Assembly (NCBI GenBank): GCA_015680685.1
Contig: MNCI01036200.1
Coordinates: 154,563 to 218,562, forward strand
Source of the DNA: Gnetum montanum
Lineage: Eukaryota > Streptophyta > Gnetopsida > Gnetales > Gnetaceae
Length of the DNA: 64,000 bases
Reading direction: 5' to 3'
Positions 12,271 through 22,338 of this stretch are shown here, piece by piece. Both the position numbers and the translations under genes were made by a program. The notes beneath the pieces are model-generated. The model was not told the origin of the DNA. It saw only the letters and a list, made by a program, of their open reading frames with translations, and searched no databases. How positions within the stretch are numbered: position 1 is the stretch's first letter; every line of letters begins with the position of its first letter.

Positions 12271-12702
12271 GATGTAGAGTTTCATGTATTACATACAATA
12301 ATAATAGGTAAAATTATATTTGAAAAGTTTATAAAGTAAAACAAGATAACATCTTAGCATGCAAACGATGTATTAAAGACATGTGTATACAATAGTATCT
12401 GTATGTAGTAGCCAAAAAGCAAGAAGGAACCTATTGGCTAACTAATGAAGTAGAATCTAAATCATATATATGCATGAAACTAGTCAAAAAGATTATAAGT
12501 ATTTATGTAGAAGAAACTAAAAATATGGAATAGATACAAAGATAAGAAGATGCCGAATAGGGTGAATTAGAGATACCATGCAAGTATGAATCATAACCTC
12601 TAGATCTAGAAGTCTTACCAAATGCTTAAATATGATTTTCTAAATAAAAAAAGACTAATTATTATAAATTCCAACTAATGAAACCTAAAATGTCAAGTAG
12701 TT

Positions 12703-12716
12703 GAGTTGTTGGGATA
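12703..12716 (+). other. Polypurine tract of copy 2
   Basis: GAGTTGTTGGGATA sits immediately before TGATGA and is a decayed form of CAGTCGTGGGGGTA, the family PPT that primes plus-strand DNA. Confidence 0.65.
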
Positions 12717-13320
12717 TGATGAAGCATGATTTTATCAAGTGTATTAGTCAGCAAAGATATCACAGATGCTACATTGCATCTGTGTTGTAGCATCCCTGTT
12801 AATACATCTTAATTGGTTGCTACATCATAGATGTTATATTTCATCTACTATATCATAGATGCTATAGCATATTTGCTATAACTTAGTTGCATTAATGCAT
12901 CCTTGTCAATGCATCCTCATCGACGCATCCCCATTGACCCAGATAAATGCATTAACACATCCGCATCGATGTAACCAAATGCATTAACGCACTCTTATTA
13001 TCACAATGCCTATATTTGCCTATAAATATGTGAGCACCTACTATGTATTTTTCATCATTTGGTTAATAATGTAGTTCAAATCTTGTAGTTTTATTACATA
13101 ATCTTAGCAAATAGTTAGTAAGTGCTTGTAGTGTGGATTTGAGTCAATTGTACAATGTCTTATTCGAGTAGCATTATACTTGGACACATTCCATGAATGA
13201 CAATAAGATCAAGATTAATTCATATTCAGTGTAGTGCTTTAACTTAGAATAGATTTACTTTTAATGTAATTTACTTTTGATGTGCTTAGTTGATATTTAC
13301 ATTTCTATGCATCTTAATCA
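12717..13320 (+). repeat. 3'-truncated plus LTR
   Basis: It starts TGATGAAGC after the PPT. U3 holds repeated GCATC/GATGC palindromic words (12770-12980, e.g. 'tgcatcctcatcgacgcatc'). A TATA at about 13019 (cctataaatatg) and a recognisable R region with 'gacaataagatc' follow. Similarity to the other LTRs fades near 13320, so U5 is missing or badly decayed. Confidence 0.75.
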
Positions 13321-14940
13321 ATTGGTGGAATGAGCAAAATTTGTATATCCATACTAAGATTGCTTAATGACAGCAGCTCCTACATGATGTTCACTAGCAC
13401 TTGCAAGTGTAGTATTCCTCTTATATTGAAGCAAAATATAAATACATGTAACTCTCATCTCCTTTCAAATGAACTGTTAGCTTGTTGTTATATTTTAAGT
13501 ATCACTATGATTATTCAAGGTGTTACATCTACATTTTTTACTTCTCAATTTAAGCTTCAAAGATTTTAGAAGAAATGTTTGGCTTTTGAAATCATCTAGT
13601 TTAACAAAACACTAGTATGGATTGACATCTTCTTACCATGGTGGAAGATCACATTTAAGTCAAAACTATTTCAAAGTAGTTAAATATTTGAGATTATGCT
13701 TGTGGACATGAATGAAAGTAAATTCGAAAAATTGAAGCGTGATTTACCTAATAAAATTATAAAGGTTAAAAATTTCATTTATTGGATTAGGATAAGTCTA
13801 TTATAAATGGGAATGTTGTGGATGTGGGCTTTTAAAGAGTTATTTAAGGATGGCATCATTGTTAAAATGAACATGGAGTATTATGAGTGAGGATGTGATA
13901 TGAGTAGAAGTGGTTAAAGGAAAAGTATTAAAATTAAATAGAACAATGCCTAGAAGGATCATGTCTAATTAGTACATTATCAATATGGAAGGTAATTGAA
14001 AATATATGCCAAGGGATGAAAAATCATTGTAAGAACTCTTATGAAAGTAAGGCTTCATTATGGAAACTAAAAAATTGTACAAGGTTGGAAGAGTATGTAA
14101 CACATTATTTACACATCAAATAGATAAGTAAGCTATATGGTGCAAAAAGTTCAATTTCCTATGTAAAGCTCATGTATTTTTAAGATGGTAAGAAAATAAT
14201 ATATTTCTACTATATATCACTTTGAAAATGGGATGGACAATGGTTAATAGATGTTGATTTTGGAATGGGGATGATGTATCTTTATTCCATGTCTTACAAT
14301 TGCTCCTATCTAGAATAATGTTTGGGCAAGCACAAATAAACATTTTATAATGCCAAAATATTGCTAGATTTATTAACAACATGATATGGATTGGTGAAAT
14401 ATGATATATTAGCAAGATATGAAATGCATTGTTAGTGCCTGCTACCTAATGCATGTGATCTTTGAACTTTATAAGAAAAGAATCACTAAAGAGAACTAAA
14501 AGGCAACCAAAGATAGTATTGTAGTTTGAAGTAAAAGGTTAAAAAGAGAATTTAACTTATAACATGTGTTTTAAGTGGATGTGTCTTTAAGACTAGAAAG
14601 ATTAAATTTTATAAATTGGGTTAGGAGATGGAAATGTTGGTGTCATAATGATGATTATTTCATTTACTATCATTATTTTTAGAATGAATGTTGATTAGAT
14701 TAACTTTGTTAATTGAAATTTTAATTTTGTAAATAATAAAATCATTTTTTCCTTATTTGAAATCATGGCTTGCACATTTTTTGGATAGAATGTGATTTAT
14801 TGGATGTACCAAGTGTTGGCTGGTTTAGTAGTAGGAGTAAATTTTATATATTTACCAAGTAGAGATTGAGTTTTGTGATGTCATTGTGGTGAAAAAACTA
14901 ACAAATGTATGTGAGAACTATACATCTTTCAAAGGATGAA
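13321..14940. other. AT-rich stretch, nothing recognised
   Basis: No long or recognisable ORF on either strand and no clear match to the other repeats here. It lies between an LTR and the first readable piece of host A, so it may be decayed internal sequence of that element, but I cannot show this. Confidence 0.3.
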
Positions 14941-16123
14941 TGATGGTATTGTCAATTTTATAGAATTTTTCTTAGAGTATGATGAATTGTGGTTTGCTAG
15001 GCCTTGATATTGGGTACATAATATCAGGTATGCAATATTGCAGCCTGGATACAATATCATATACATGATATCGTGATACCTATGTTAGCCTATAAATATA
15101 GCACCCAAGCACATGGAGAAGAGTCAATTGAGCATTAGAGATTGATTTTAGTCATTAGGAGTCTTTTTGTTAGTTTCAGTTCTTTTCCCAAGTGCATGCC
15201 CGCAATGTGATACTTATAACTACATGGAACCTTTGTTTGAGTGTGACGTACTTGGACAGACATACAACTGGCAATAAAGATTAAGATTACTTTATCATTG
15301 CAGCATTCACTTAGTTTTAAATTATTTAATTATTAATTATTTATTTTTGGTTTCTTAGTTAATATTCGTTTTATCATCATTTACTATTTTTGTTGCTAAA
15401 TGTAGAATGAATACATCTTAATCATGAACATTTAAGTGTAACTACATGGTAAGCTAGTAGCGTATCTAGTAGTGCTTCGAGTACTATGCGCTTGGTAATT
15501 CCAGAATTAGTACAGAAAGTCCATGATGTGTATGGATGATTAAGGACGGATGCTCATCGCACTTAGGTTAGCTTAGATTTTTCTTCCTATTGCTTATTAG
15601 TTTACTCAAGTTATTTCTCATTGTCTTTAGGAGTAGCATAGCATTAGAAATCACATCATACACCTCACTCTGGACTAGACCATACGTGACAAAGAAAATA
15701 CTAGTCCAGGTGAGAAGACAATGAATTGCGATCGATGTATAACTGTCTAGGTGCCACAAGTAGTCTATTTGTGGAGTTTGATTGGATCATGTGTACACAC
15801 TTGTATTCATATGGTTGAGCGTAGGGGTACCTCACTGCTCATCAGAGTGGAAAAGAAGCCATAGTTTTGGTAATGCAACACTAGGATCCAGTAAGAGTAG
15901 CAAAGGTGATTACAGATCACATTAAAGAATTCTTTAATGTACTTGTTGTACTAGTAGAAAATTTAACTAGAGCTAGAGATGCTCAAATGCTACCTGGAAC
16001 CTCAATGACTCCTACAAGCCATGAGGATGTGCTAGACCAACTGTTTCAAATGGGACAAGTGATGACAACACTTTTTGACATCCCAAGTGATGTCACTACA
16101 ATGCAGTCAGAGCTAATACCAAC
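14941..16123 (+). pseudogene. ORF2 fragment of host element A, part 1 (split by a solo LTR)
   Basis: Only a few codons before 14980 and the stretch 15845-16123 are readable. Across the LTR the frame joins to '...KEAIVLVMQH', matching 'GEEATILVMQHQ' at 35196-35230 and 'GEGATVVVMQHQD' in copy 3. After it, 'SMTPTSHEDVLDQLFQMGQ' and 'TLFDIPSDVTTMQ' match 18440-18560 (minus). The frame breaks at 16123, where copy 3 is inserted, and resumes at 25410. Function unknown; see the ORF2 entry at 17215-20000. Confidence 0.75.
14980..15844 (+). mobile_element. Solo LTR inserted in ORF2 of host A
   Basis: 865 bp from TGATGAATTG to GCTCATCA with no PBS after it and no PPT before it. The flanks are GAGTA (14975-14979) and GAGTG (15845-15849), a 5-bp target duplication with one mismatch. 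The interrupted ORF2 frame continues across it. U3 has AT-rich palindromic words (gatattgggtac, ataatatc, gatatcgtgatacc). The TATA is near 15092 (cctataaatatag), and 'ggcaataaagatt' marks the R region. Best explained by recombination between two LTRs of a former full element. Confidence 0.8.
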
Positions 16124-17043
16124 TGATGAGTGGTGAGGTACCCCTACACTCAACCATATGAAACGAGTGCCACACGCGTGATCCATTCAAACTCTGCAAA
16201 TGGACTGGTGTGGCACCTAGATAGTTAGCCTTAGGTCGCAGTTCACTATCTTCGCACCTAGACTAGTTTTGCATATGTCACGTATGGTTTAGTCTAGATG
16301 ATGTGTATGATGTGTTTCCTAATTCTAACACTACTCCTGAAGGCAGTGGAAAATAATATTAACTAATCTACGCTAAGAGGAAAAGGGTAAGAAAATCTAA
16401 TCTAGCTTAAGTGCGACGGGCAACTGATTCCTTGATCAATCGTACACATCTTGGACTTCGTGCACGACTACCACTGGGACTACCAAGCATAGGCCTAGGT
16501 ACGCCACTATGATTACCAAGCGTAGACCCCAAATACACCACTGGGTTACCAAGCGTAGATCCCCCTAGCTACACCACTAGGCTACCAAGCAGTCACACTT
16601 AAATGCTCGTAATCAAGTCGTACTCACATCGCGCTATGAAAGCAATAAATAACATTAAATAAATAACAAATAAATAAACTAAGTGAACGCTGCAATGATG
16701 AAGTAATCTCGATCTTTATTGCCGGTCATGTGCGTGTCCAAGTATGGCACACTCGAATAAAGACACCATACAATTACATTCACCACACTGCGGGCAGACA
16801 CGGGGAAAAAATATAACTCTGGAGGGATCAAACTGCTAGAGCTTCGCTACTCTAAAACTGGGATCTCGAATAAGGGAGAGCCATCTCTTATTTATAGACA
16901 TGGTGATGGACTGCGATATCGCGTACGTGATATAGTAGGGAAAGATGCGATATCGCATACGCGATATCGTGGGGGATGCGATATTGCGTCGGCTGCGATA
17001 TCGCGTATGCAATCTCACGGCCTATGCGAACCATGTCTCATCA
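16124..17043 (-). repeat. 3' LTR of copy 3 (920 bp)
   Basis: Its sequence closely follows 24450-25409, including the tandem 'accaagcgtaga' segments, the R-region 'gaataaagacacc', the reversed TATA (cttatttatag, about 16888-16898) and U3 repeats of GATATCGCGTAC/GCGATATC (16913-17010). It differs from its partner by indels: the 5' LTR has about 100 bp extra near 24950-25050, and this one has more GATATCGC units in U3. Confidence 0.9.
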
Positions 17044-17058
17044 TACCCCCACGACTGA
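17044..17058 (-). other. Polypurine tract of copy 3
   Basis: The minus strand reads TTCAGTCGTGGGGGTA directly before the LTR start. The same tract stands before the plus LTRs at 26815, 42661 and 45027. Confidence 0.85.
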
Positions 17059-17214
17059 ATAAAAACTCATCCTTGAGTTACCAGGAGAACAAGCTTCAAT
17101 GATTACACAGTGGATAGGTATGGGATTATTAACTGAAAAAATAAATGGACTAATGCCGCAGTGTGGGAAGACACAACACAGAGAAAAAATACTACAACTA
17201 CAAAAATATGGAAC

Positions 17215-20000
17215 TCATGTAGTTCCTGAAGGCAGTGGCTCCTCCATGGGTGCTTTCCCTTTGTCATGTGCTCCAAGTTTTGAAGGTTGATGACATTGAA
17301 GAATAGCTTGGAGCTTCTCCTCTTCGGTCCGGGGGTCTTGTGCTGTCCATGCTGATGCTCCGATGTTTGAGGGAGTCGGCACTTTCCACGGACAGGGTAG
17401 TTGCAGGAACATCTGATTGGCTTTGACATACCACACCGCGAACACCCATCGTTTCTCTTCATAGGCTCTGACTTTGTCTTTGTATTCATGAAGTTCTGTT
17501 AGCCATTGAGCTAAGTCAATTGCCATATCTTTCTATCCTTGGTAGCTTTCTTTTACCACTGTGAGTTCAGAATTTGCAACCTCTAATTTTTCAACCAACT
17601 TCTTTTATTCTGCAAATTCTGCTTCATATTTGATGTGGGTGGATGCTACCTGTTGCTTGAGCTCTGACCTCGGGCACCCTGTTGTTAACATGGCCAAGTT
17701 GGCATATCAAAGGTTTGCCAACTCCATGTATTCAGTTAAGTCCTAGATCTGTAGGTCTTGATTCTTAATTTCCGCTTGGTGGGTGTAGGCGTAAGTGTCC
17801 AATATGGCCCCCCCCAATCAATGTGCTAAGCACTAATGTTGTTGATTTGAGCTTTGGCCATATGGATCTCCTTCTCCAGGATTTGTTTATACATCCCCAC
17901 CAGATCATGGAAATGCTCCTTCAGCTTCTCATGTCGTTTAGCCTCATTCTACCACACGCTAATTTCGATGGCTAATTTCTATCGAATAGCGCGTACCTCC
18001 TCTATTGAGAGGGTTTGATTTTCTCTGGCTAAATGACTTACATCTTGGTTGACTCGAATGAATTGTTCTTGCAACTGATGAAAGTGTTCATCGAGAACAT
18101 TCTTTTGCTTCTCCACAGAAGTCAATCGAAGGTTATCTGTAACCAACTGCTTATTCTCTTCTTGCAAGGCCTTGAGTGCCTTAAGATGTGCATGAGTTTG
18201 TGCCTTTGCTACGGAGGCATCCCAAGTGGCCATCTCCTTTTCTTCTGCCACCTTCTTATTTTCTGCAATTAGTTTTGTTAGTTGCTTGGTTTTAAAATTG
18301 TCTAGCTGGTCTACAGGAACCAATCGTAGAGGATCCCACTGTGCTGCTTGTAAGGCCAAGAGCTGCTCTTGTAGTTTCTGTACTTCAGCTTCAGCATGCT
18401 CTGCCCTTACTTCGGATAGGACCAGCTTCCCCTTTGTGGAAATGAGGTCTAATTGAATTACTGTTACATCTTGGGGGATGTCAAACAGGGACGTCAAAAC
18501 TTGTCCTATTTGAAGTAATCTGTCCAATACATCCTCATGTTCTGCAGGAGTCATTGAGGTTCCGGCAATAGTCTGAGCATCCTATGCTCCTGAAATATCT
18601 GCCGATGGCACAACATGTATGTTGAAAGACTCTTTGATGTGATCAACAACCACTTCAATAGCTCCCGTGGCATCCTGGTGTTGCATGACCACCACAGTGG
18701 CCCCTTCACCAGTCTCTAACTGTACTTGAAAAGATGCTGCATGTCCAGAGATCTGTTATGACCATCTACTTTCCCCTCCTCCTGTTTGCATTGACAACTC
18801 ACCCTGTGTGCGTTCTACTGAAATTATAGGTTGGCTAGCATCATCGATGACGTGGAAGAGATTGGCATCATCACGACTTCCCCAACTGACCGTCTCAGTA
18901 ATGGCCCTCAGATGGTTCATCGATGGTCTATAGTCTTGCGGCGGTGGCTGATCCTGGCCTGTGCTGGGTCCTGCTTCTTGTTGTTGGCTGGGACCTGTGG
19001 TTGGAGGTTGACTAGGTCCTGCAAGTTGAGTTGCAGGGGGTCCAATCATTTCTTCTTCATCTTCTTCATCAAGTCCCAGCTCTTTGCCAATACTCTTTCT
19101 TGGAGCTGGTGCCTTTAACAATTCAACGTAAGAAGCATTTTGGGCTTTTCAGAGGACGTCATTTGTATATCCCCGAATACCAGCTTGATGGCACAGTTTT
19201 CTGATAAGGCAGGGAAAAGGGAGTGCCATTTTCCCTATCTTCCGTTCTTCGAATCGCCTTAGGATCTTCGTCAAATATAGATGAGGAAGGTTAGCGTTAA
19301 CCTTTCCCATCAACACTGCACATCCTCTTGCCGCATACGTTGATATTCTTTTTAAACCTTTGTGGGGAAGAGGTGATAGGTTCCGATTTTGAAATAAGCT
19401 CTCTCTTCCATTTTCAGCTCACCAAAAGCTTTATCTCTACCATAAGCCTTTTCTAGCCAATCCTTTCACACATCACGGTCTGATCAGGTAGATAACCGAG
19501 CAACATTGGCCTGAATTCGGAAGGTTTAACACTTCTGAAATCACCTGTGTAGAAAAATCTACTGTCACACCACCAATGTTGACTGTGATGCCTTGCTCCT
19601 TATTGTGCCAGAATAGGTACGTTTCTCCTAAGTACCAGGCACCTTGTTCAGAGAGGACAGGCCATAAGGGAGACCCTTTGAGGTTATCCCTAACAGCCTC
19701 ATGAGTGAATTCTGCAAAAGATTTGAAGTTGAGTTCCACAATCACTGAAGTAATTGTGGATTTTGTGTGGATAGCCTGAACACATTCCGGGGGCAACGTG
19801 AGTTGTTGTCCCAGTTCAAGTGCAGCAGCTCCTCCTTCTGCCTACCCGGATCATCTGGTAGAAGGTTCTTCTTGATGGATGTTGAATGAGTGCACCTCCT
19901 GTTCATTATGTTGTCTGGCAAGGCCTTGCCTTCTACCTCTCCTAGGTTGTTTCGCTCCACCTTGGTTAGGACTCATCTGCTGTGAACGTTTTGGGGCCAT
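17215..20000 (-). pseudogene. ORF2: 'putative plant transposon protein'-like domain plus coiled coil
   Basis: Second ORF of copy 3, about 930 codons from ATG at 20000 to the stop at 17215, broken by several stops. Order: a basic N-terminus (MAPKRSQQMSPNQ...); a globular domain (19473-19800, then 19125-19470) with 'SPLWPVLSEQGAWYLGETYLFW' split between frames and 'LPFPCLIRKLC', resembling a domain common in uncharacterised plant retroelement proteins; an acidic Pro/Gln linker (18800-19060); a long Gln/Glu/Leu coiled coil (17979-18554); and a C-terminal block 'VWYVKANQMFLQLPCPW' (about 17390-17440). That block and several others recur in hosts A and C. It occupies the env position of Athila-like elements, but no signal peptide or membrane segment is seen. 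Function unknown. Confidence 0.7.
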
Positions 20001-20566
20001 TTGCAATCACACGGGCCAACGTTAGTAAGGTTGTTTAGGAAATCAAGTTATACCTTACTACTTGCCTTAAATAAATATCGTATATTATCGTGTGATTGTG
20101 CCCAAAAATTATGATAATGGGTCCTATGACTTANTGAGTGAATTCTGCAAAAGATTTGAAGTTGAGTTCCACAATCACTGAAGCAATTGTGGATTTTGTG
20201 TGGATAGCCTGAACACATTCCGGGGGCAACGTGAGTTGTTGTCCCAGTTCAGGCGCAGCAGCTCCTCCTTCTGCCTGCCCGGATCATCTGGTAGGAGGTT
20301 CTTCTTGATGGATGTTGAATGAGTGCACCTCCTGTTCATTATGTTGTATGGCAGGGCCTTGCCTTCTACCTCTCCTAGGTTGTTTCGCTCCACCTTGTTT
20401 AGGACTCATCTACTGTGAACGTTTTGGGGCCATCTGCAATCACACGGGCCAACGTTAGTAAGGTTGTTTAGGAAATCAAGTTATACCTTACTACTTGCCT
20501 TAAATAAAGATCGTATATTATCGTGTGATTGTGCCTGAAAATTATGATAATGGGTCCTATGACTTA
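19702..20566. repeat. 432-bp direct duplication around an N
   Basis: 19702-20133 and 20135-20566 are the same 432 bp with only a few differences, abutting the N at 20134 without spacer. The duplicated unit contains the ORF2 start (ATG at 20000 and again at 20433). This looks like two overlapping contig ends, or two haplotypes, placed side by side rather than a biological repeat. Confidence 0.85.
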
Positions 20567-20897
20567 GGTGGAATTTCAATTTAAGCTCCCGGTATACTTA
20601 AGGTTATATGATTTTTGGCACAATTTTTCTAAGTGTTAGTATTAATTACCCTAATTGATGTTCTTTGGGCGATGAAAAATTTCAAAAAAGTTAGGCACTT
20701 TTCGGCAAGTGTCTCTCCCCCACGACTAAACTGAACTCTGGGTTCAAGCAGGTTCAAACAGAATTAAAATCGAAGTACTAGCGCGCAAGATATAGATGAA
20801 AAAGTAAGGGTCACTCAATCGCAAGTCGTAAAGAAAAAATTCAAAAACTTCCCCCCGTGTAAATACCAAATGAAGCTAAGTGTTGCGGCGGGGGTTC
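20567..20897 (-). other. ORF2 leader of copy 3
   Basis: Non-coding stretch between the internal TATA and the ORF2 start. It includes a PPT-like motif, read on minus as TTTAGTCGTGGGGGAGAG (about 20712-20730). No further gene is seen. Confidence 0.5.
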
Positions 20898-20956
20898 CTA
20901 TTTATAGGAAAATGGGACACGATATCGCGTATGGTACATCACGTACGCGATATCTC
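20898..20956 (-). promoter_or_regulatory. Internal promoter upstream of ORF2 (copy 3)
   Basis: Minus-strand reading: CGAGATATCGCGTAC, a spacer, ATACGCGATATCG, about 12 bp, then CCTATAAATAGG (20897-20908). The same arrangement, GATATCGCGTAC palindromes just upstream of TATA, is found in U3 of this element's LTRs (25341-25386 with TATA at 25315-25325). It precedes ORF2 by about 470-900 bp, depending on the duplicated segment. Role in ORF2 transcription is inferred from position and TATA only. Confidence 0.6.
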
Positions 20957-22338
20957 GTCCAAACTACAGTGAGACACCTGAAAAAGACCGAATTTTTAAT
21001 GATTTTTCTTGAAATTAATGTGTAAAGTGAGGACATTGACAAGGATTAATATATTCAAGGGTAATTACATGAATTTGAGAGGCACTTTGAAGGATAATGA
21101 TGTGAATTTAACAATTAAAACTTTAGCGGTTATGAAGAAAAGGGAATGTAATGGTACATTGGAATGTTAAAGTTTTGAGGGTTAATAAATGGGAAAGAAA
21201 TTTATGAAAATTAAGCCGAGGGTAAGAGATTGTGTATTCTAGCAAGAGAATGAATGAAGATTACAACAAAATTACACAAGTGGATCCTCCCCAAAGCAGG
21301 TTTCAACCTATTATGCCCTTGTGTAATCACACTTAAAGTGTCCGTGGGCACTAGAAGGGTTAAATGTAATCTGCACTAACTCCACAAAACACATGCATGT
21401 AAATATCACTGAAATGAGATGAAAATTTTATGTTACATGGGACATGAGCTACAATTACACAAACAGTGAGATGATACGAAGTGTAGAAAGGGATCGAAGA
21501 GATCGAGACATGAGGTAACTGACTCCGGGGACACAATGAATCCTGCGTGTAAAGCATGGTTAACATGTCATTAACCCATCGTTCCAAGATCAGGACCAAG
21601 TCCATCCTTCTAATCAGTGACATCGCATTGCTTCATCCCATGATGAACAACTGTGAGAGTACCATAACAACAAGGCGTATGATCACTTGGCGTTTAGTAC
21701 AAGGGAGGAGTGATTTTTGTTTTATGGCACTTTTCTTTTTCTTTCTTTTTTCTTTTTTTCACCTTACTGAATCCAGAGAAGCCGCCAACCTTCAAGCATG
21801 GGTGCTTGTCTTTCCAGTGGGACCCCCTAGAACAACATTTGATTTTCAAGTGCCCTTTTGATTACTCTTACTCCCATTTTCATTAGATCTACAAGTATCT
21901 TAGTACAACCAAGTTACTTGACAACACCCACAGACGTCACCAAAGAGAATCCACAAGTCCCCTTGATGTCACACCCTAATCATTCCCTCTTGGTCCATCC
22001 TTCTTCATTCTGGGTACAATAACACAAAATTAATTTTAAGTTTTAGAAATTTCAAGAATATCACTGTACCCTTGAACAGAACCTCTTTATTTATAGAGTG
22101 GATGAGTGGATGTAGTGGGCTCACTGTTTCAAATAATTGATCACTCATGACTTAATAACATAAAACACATCTCAACCAACGATCCACATGAGTGTTTTAT
22201 TCGTAGATGAGATTACTTACAAAAACATGAAAATACAAACACACAAAAAGATAAAACAAAAAAGTTAAAAGATGAAAAACTGGAAAACAAAAAGTTGCAA
22301 AATTAAAGAAAATTAAAAACATTTATTAATCCTGCTTG
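20957..22338 (-). repeat. 3' region downstream of gag in copy 3
   Basis: Homologous to the post-integrase region of the gag-pol copies: the 'gtggatcctcccc' block at 21278-21290, the 'gtggatgtagtgggctcac' block near 22108, and a run of interrupted T tracts near 21725-21760. It follows gag directly because the pol genes are missing. No conserved ORF. Confidence 0.75.

Noticed and set aside
13321-14940. LINE or other coding remnant between the LTRs
   Set aside because: A few short words looked suggestive, but no ordered series of domain blocks could be read on either strand.
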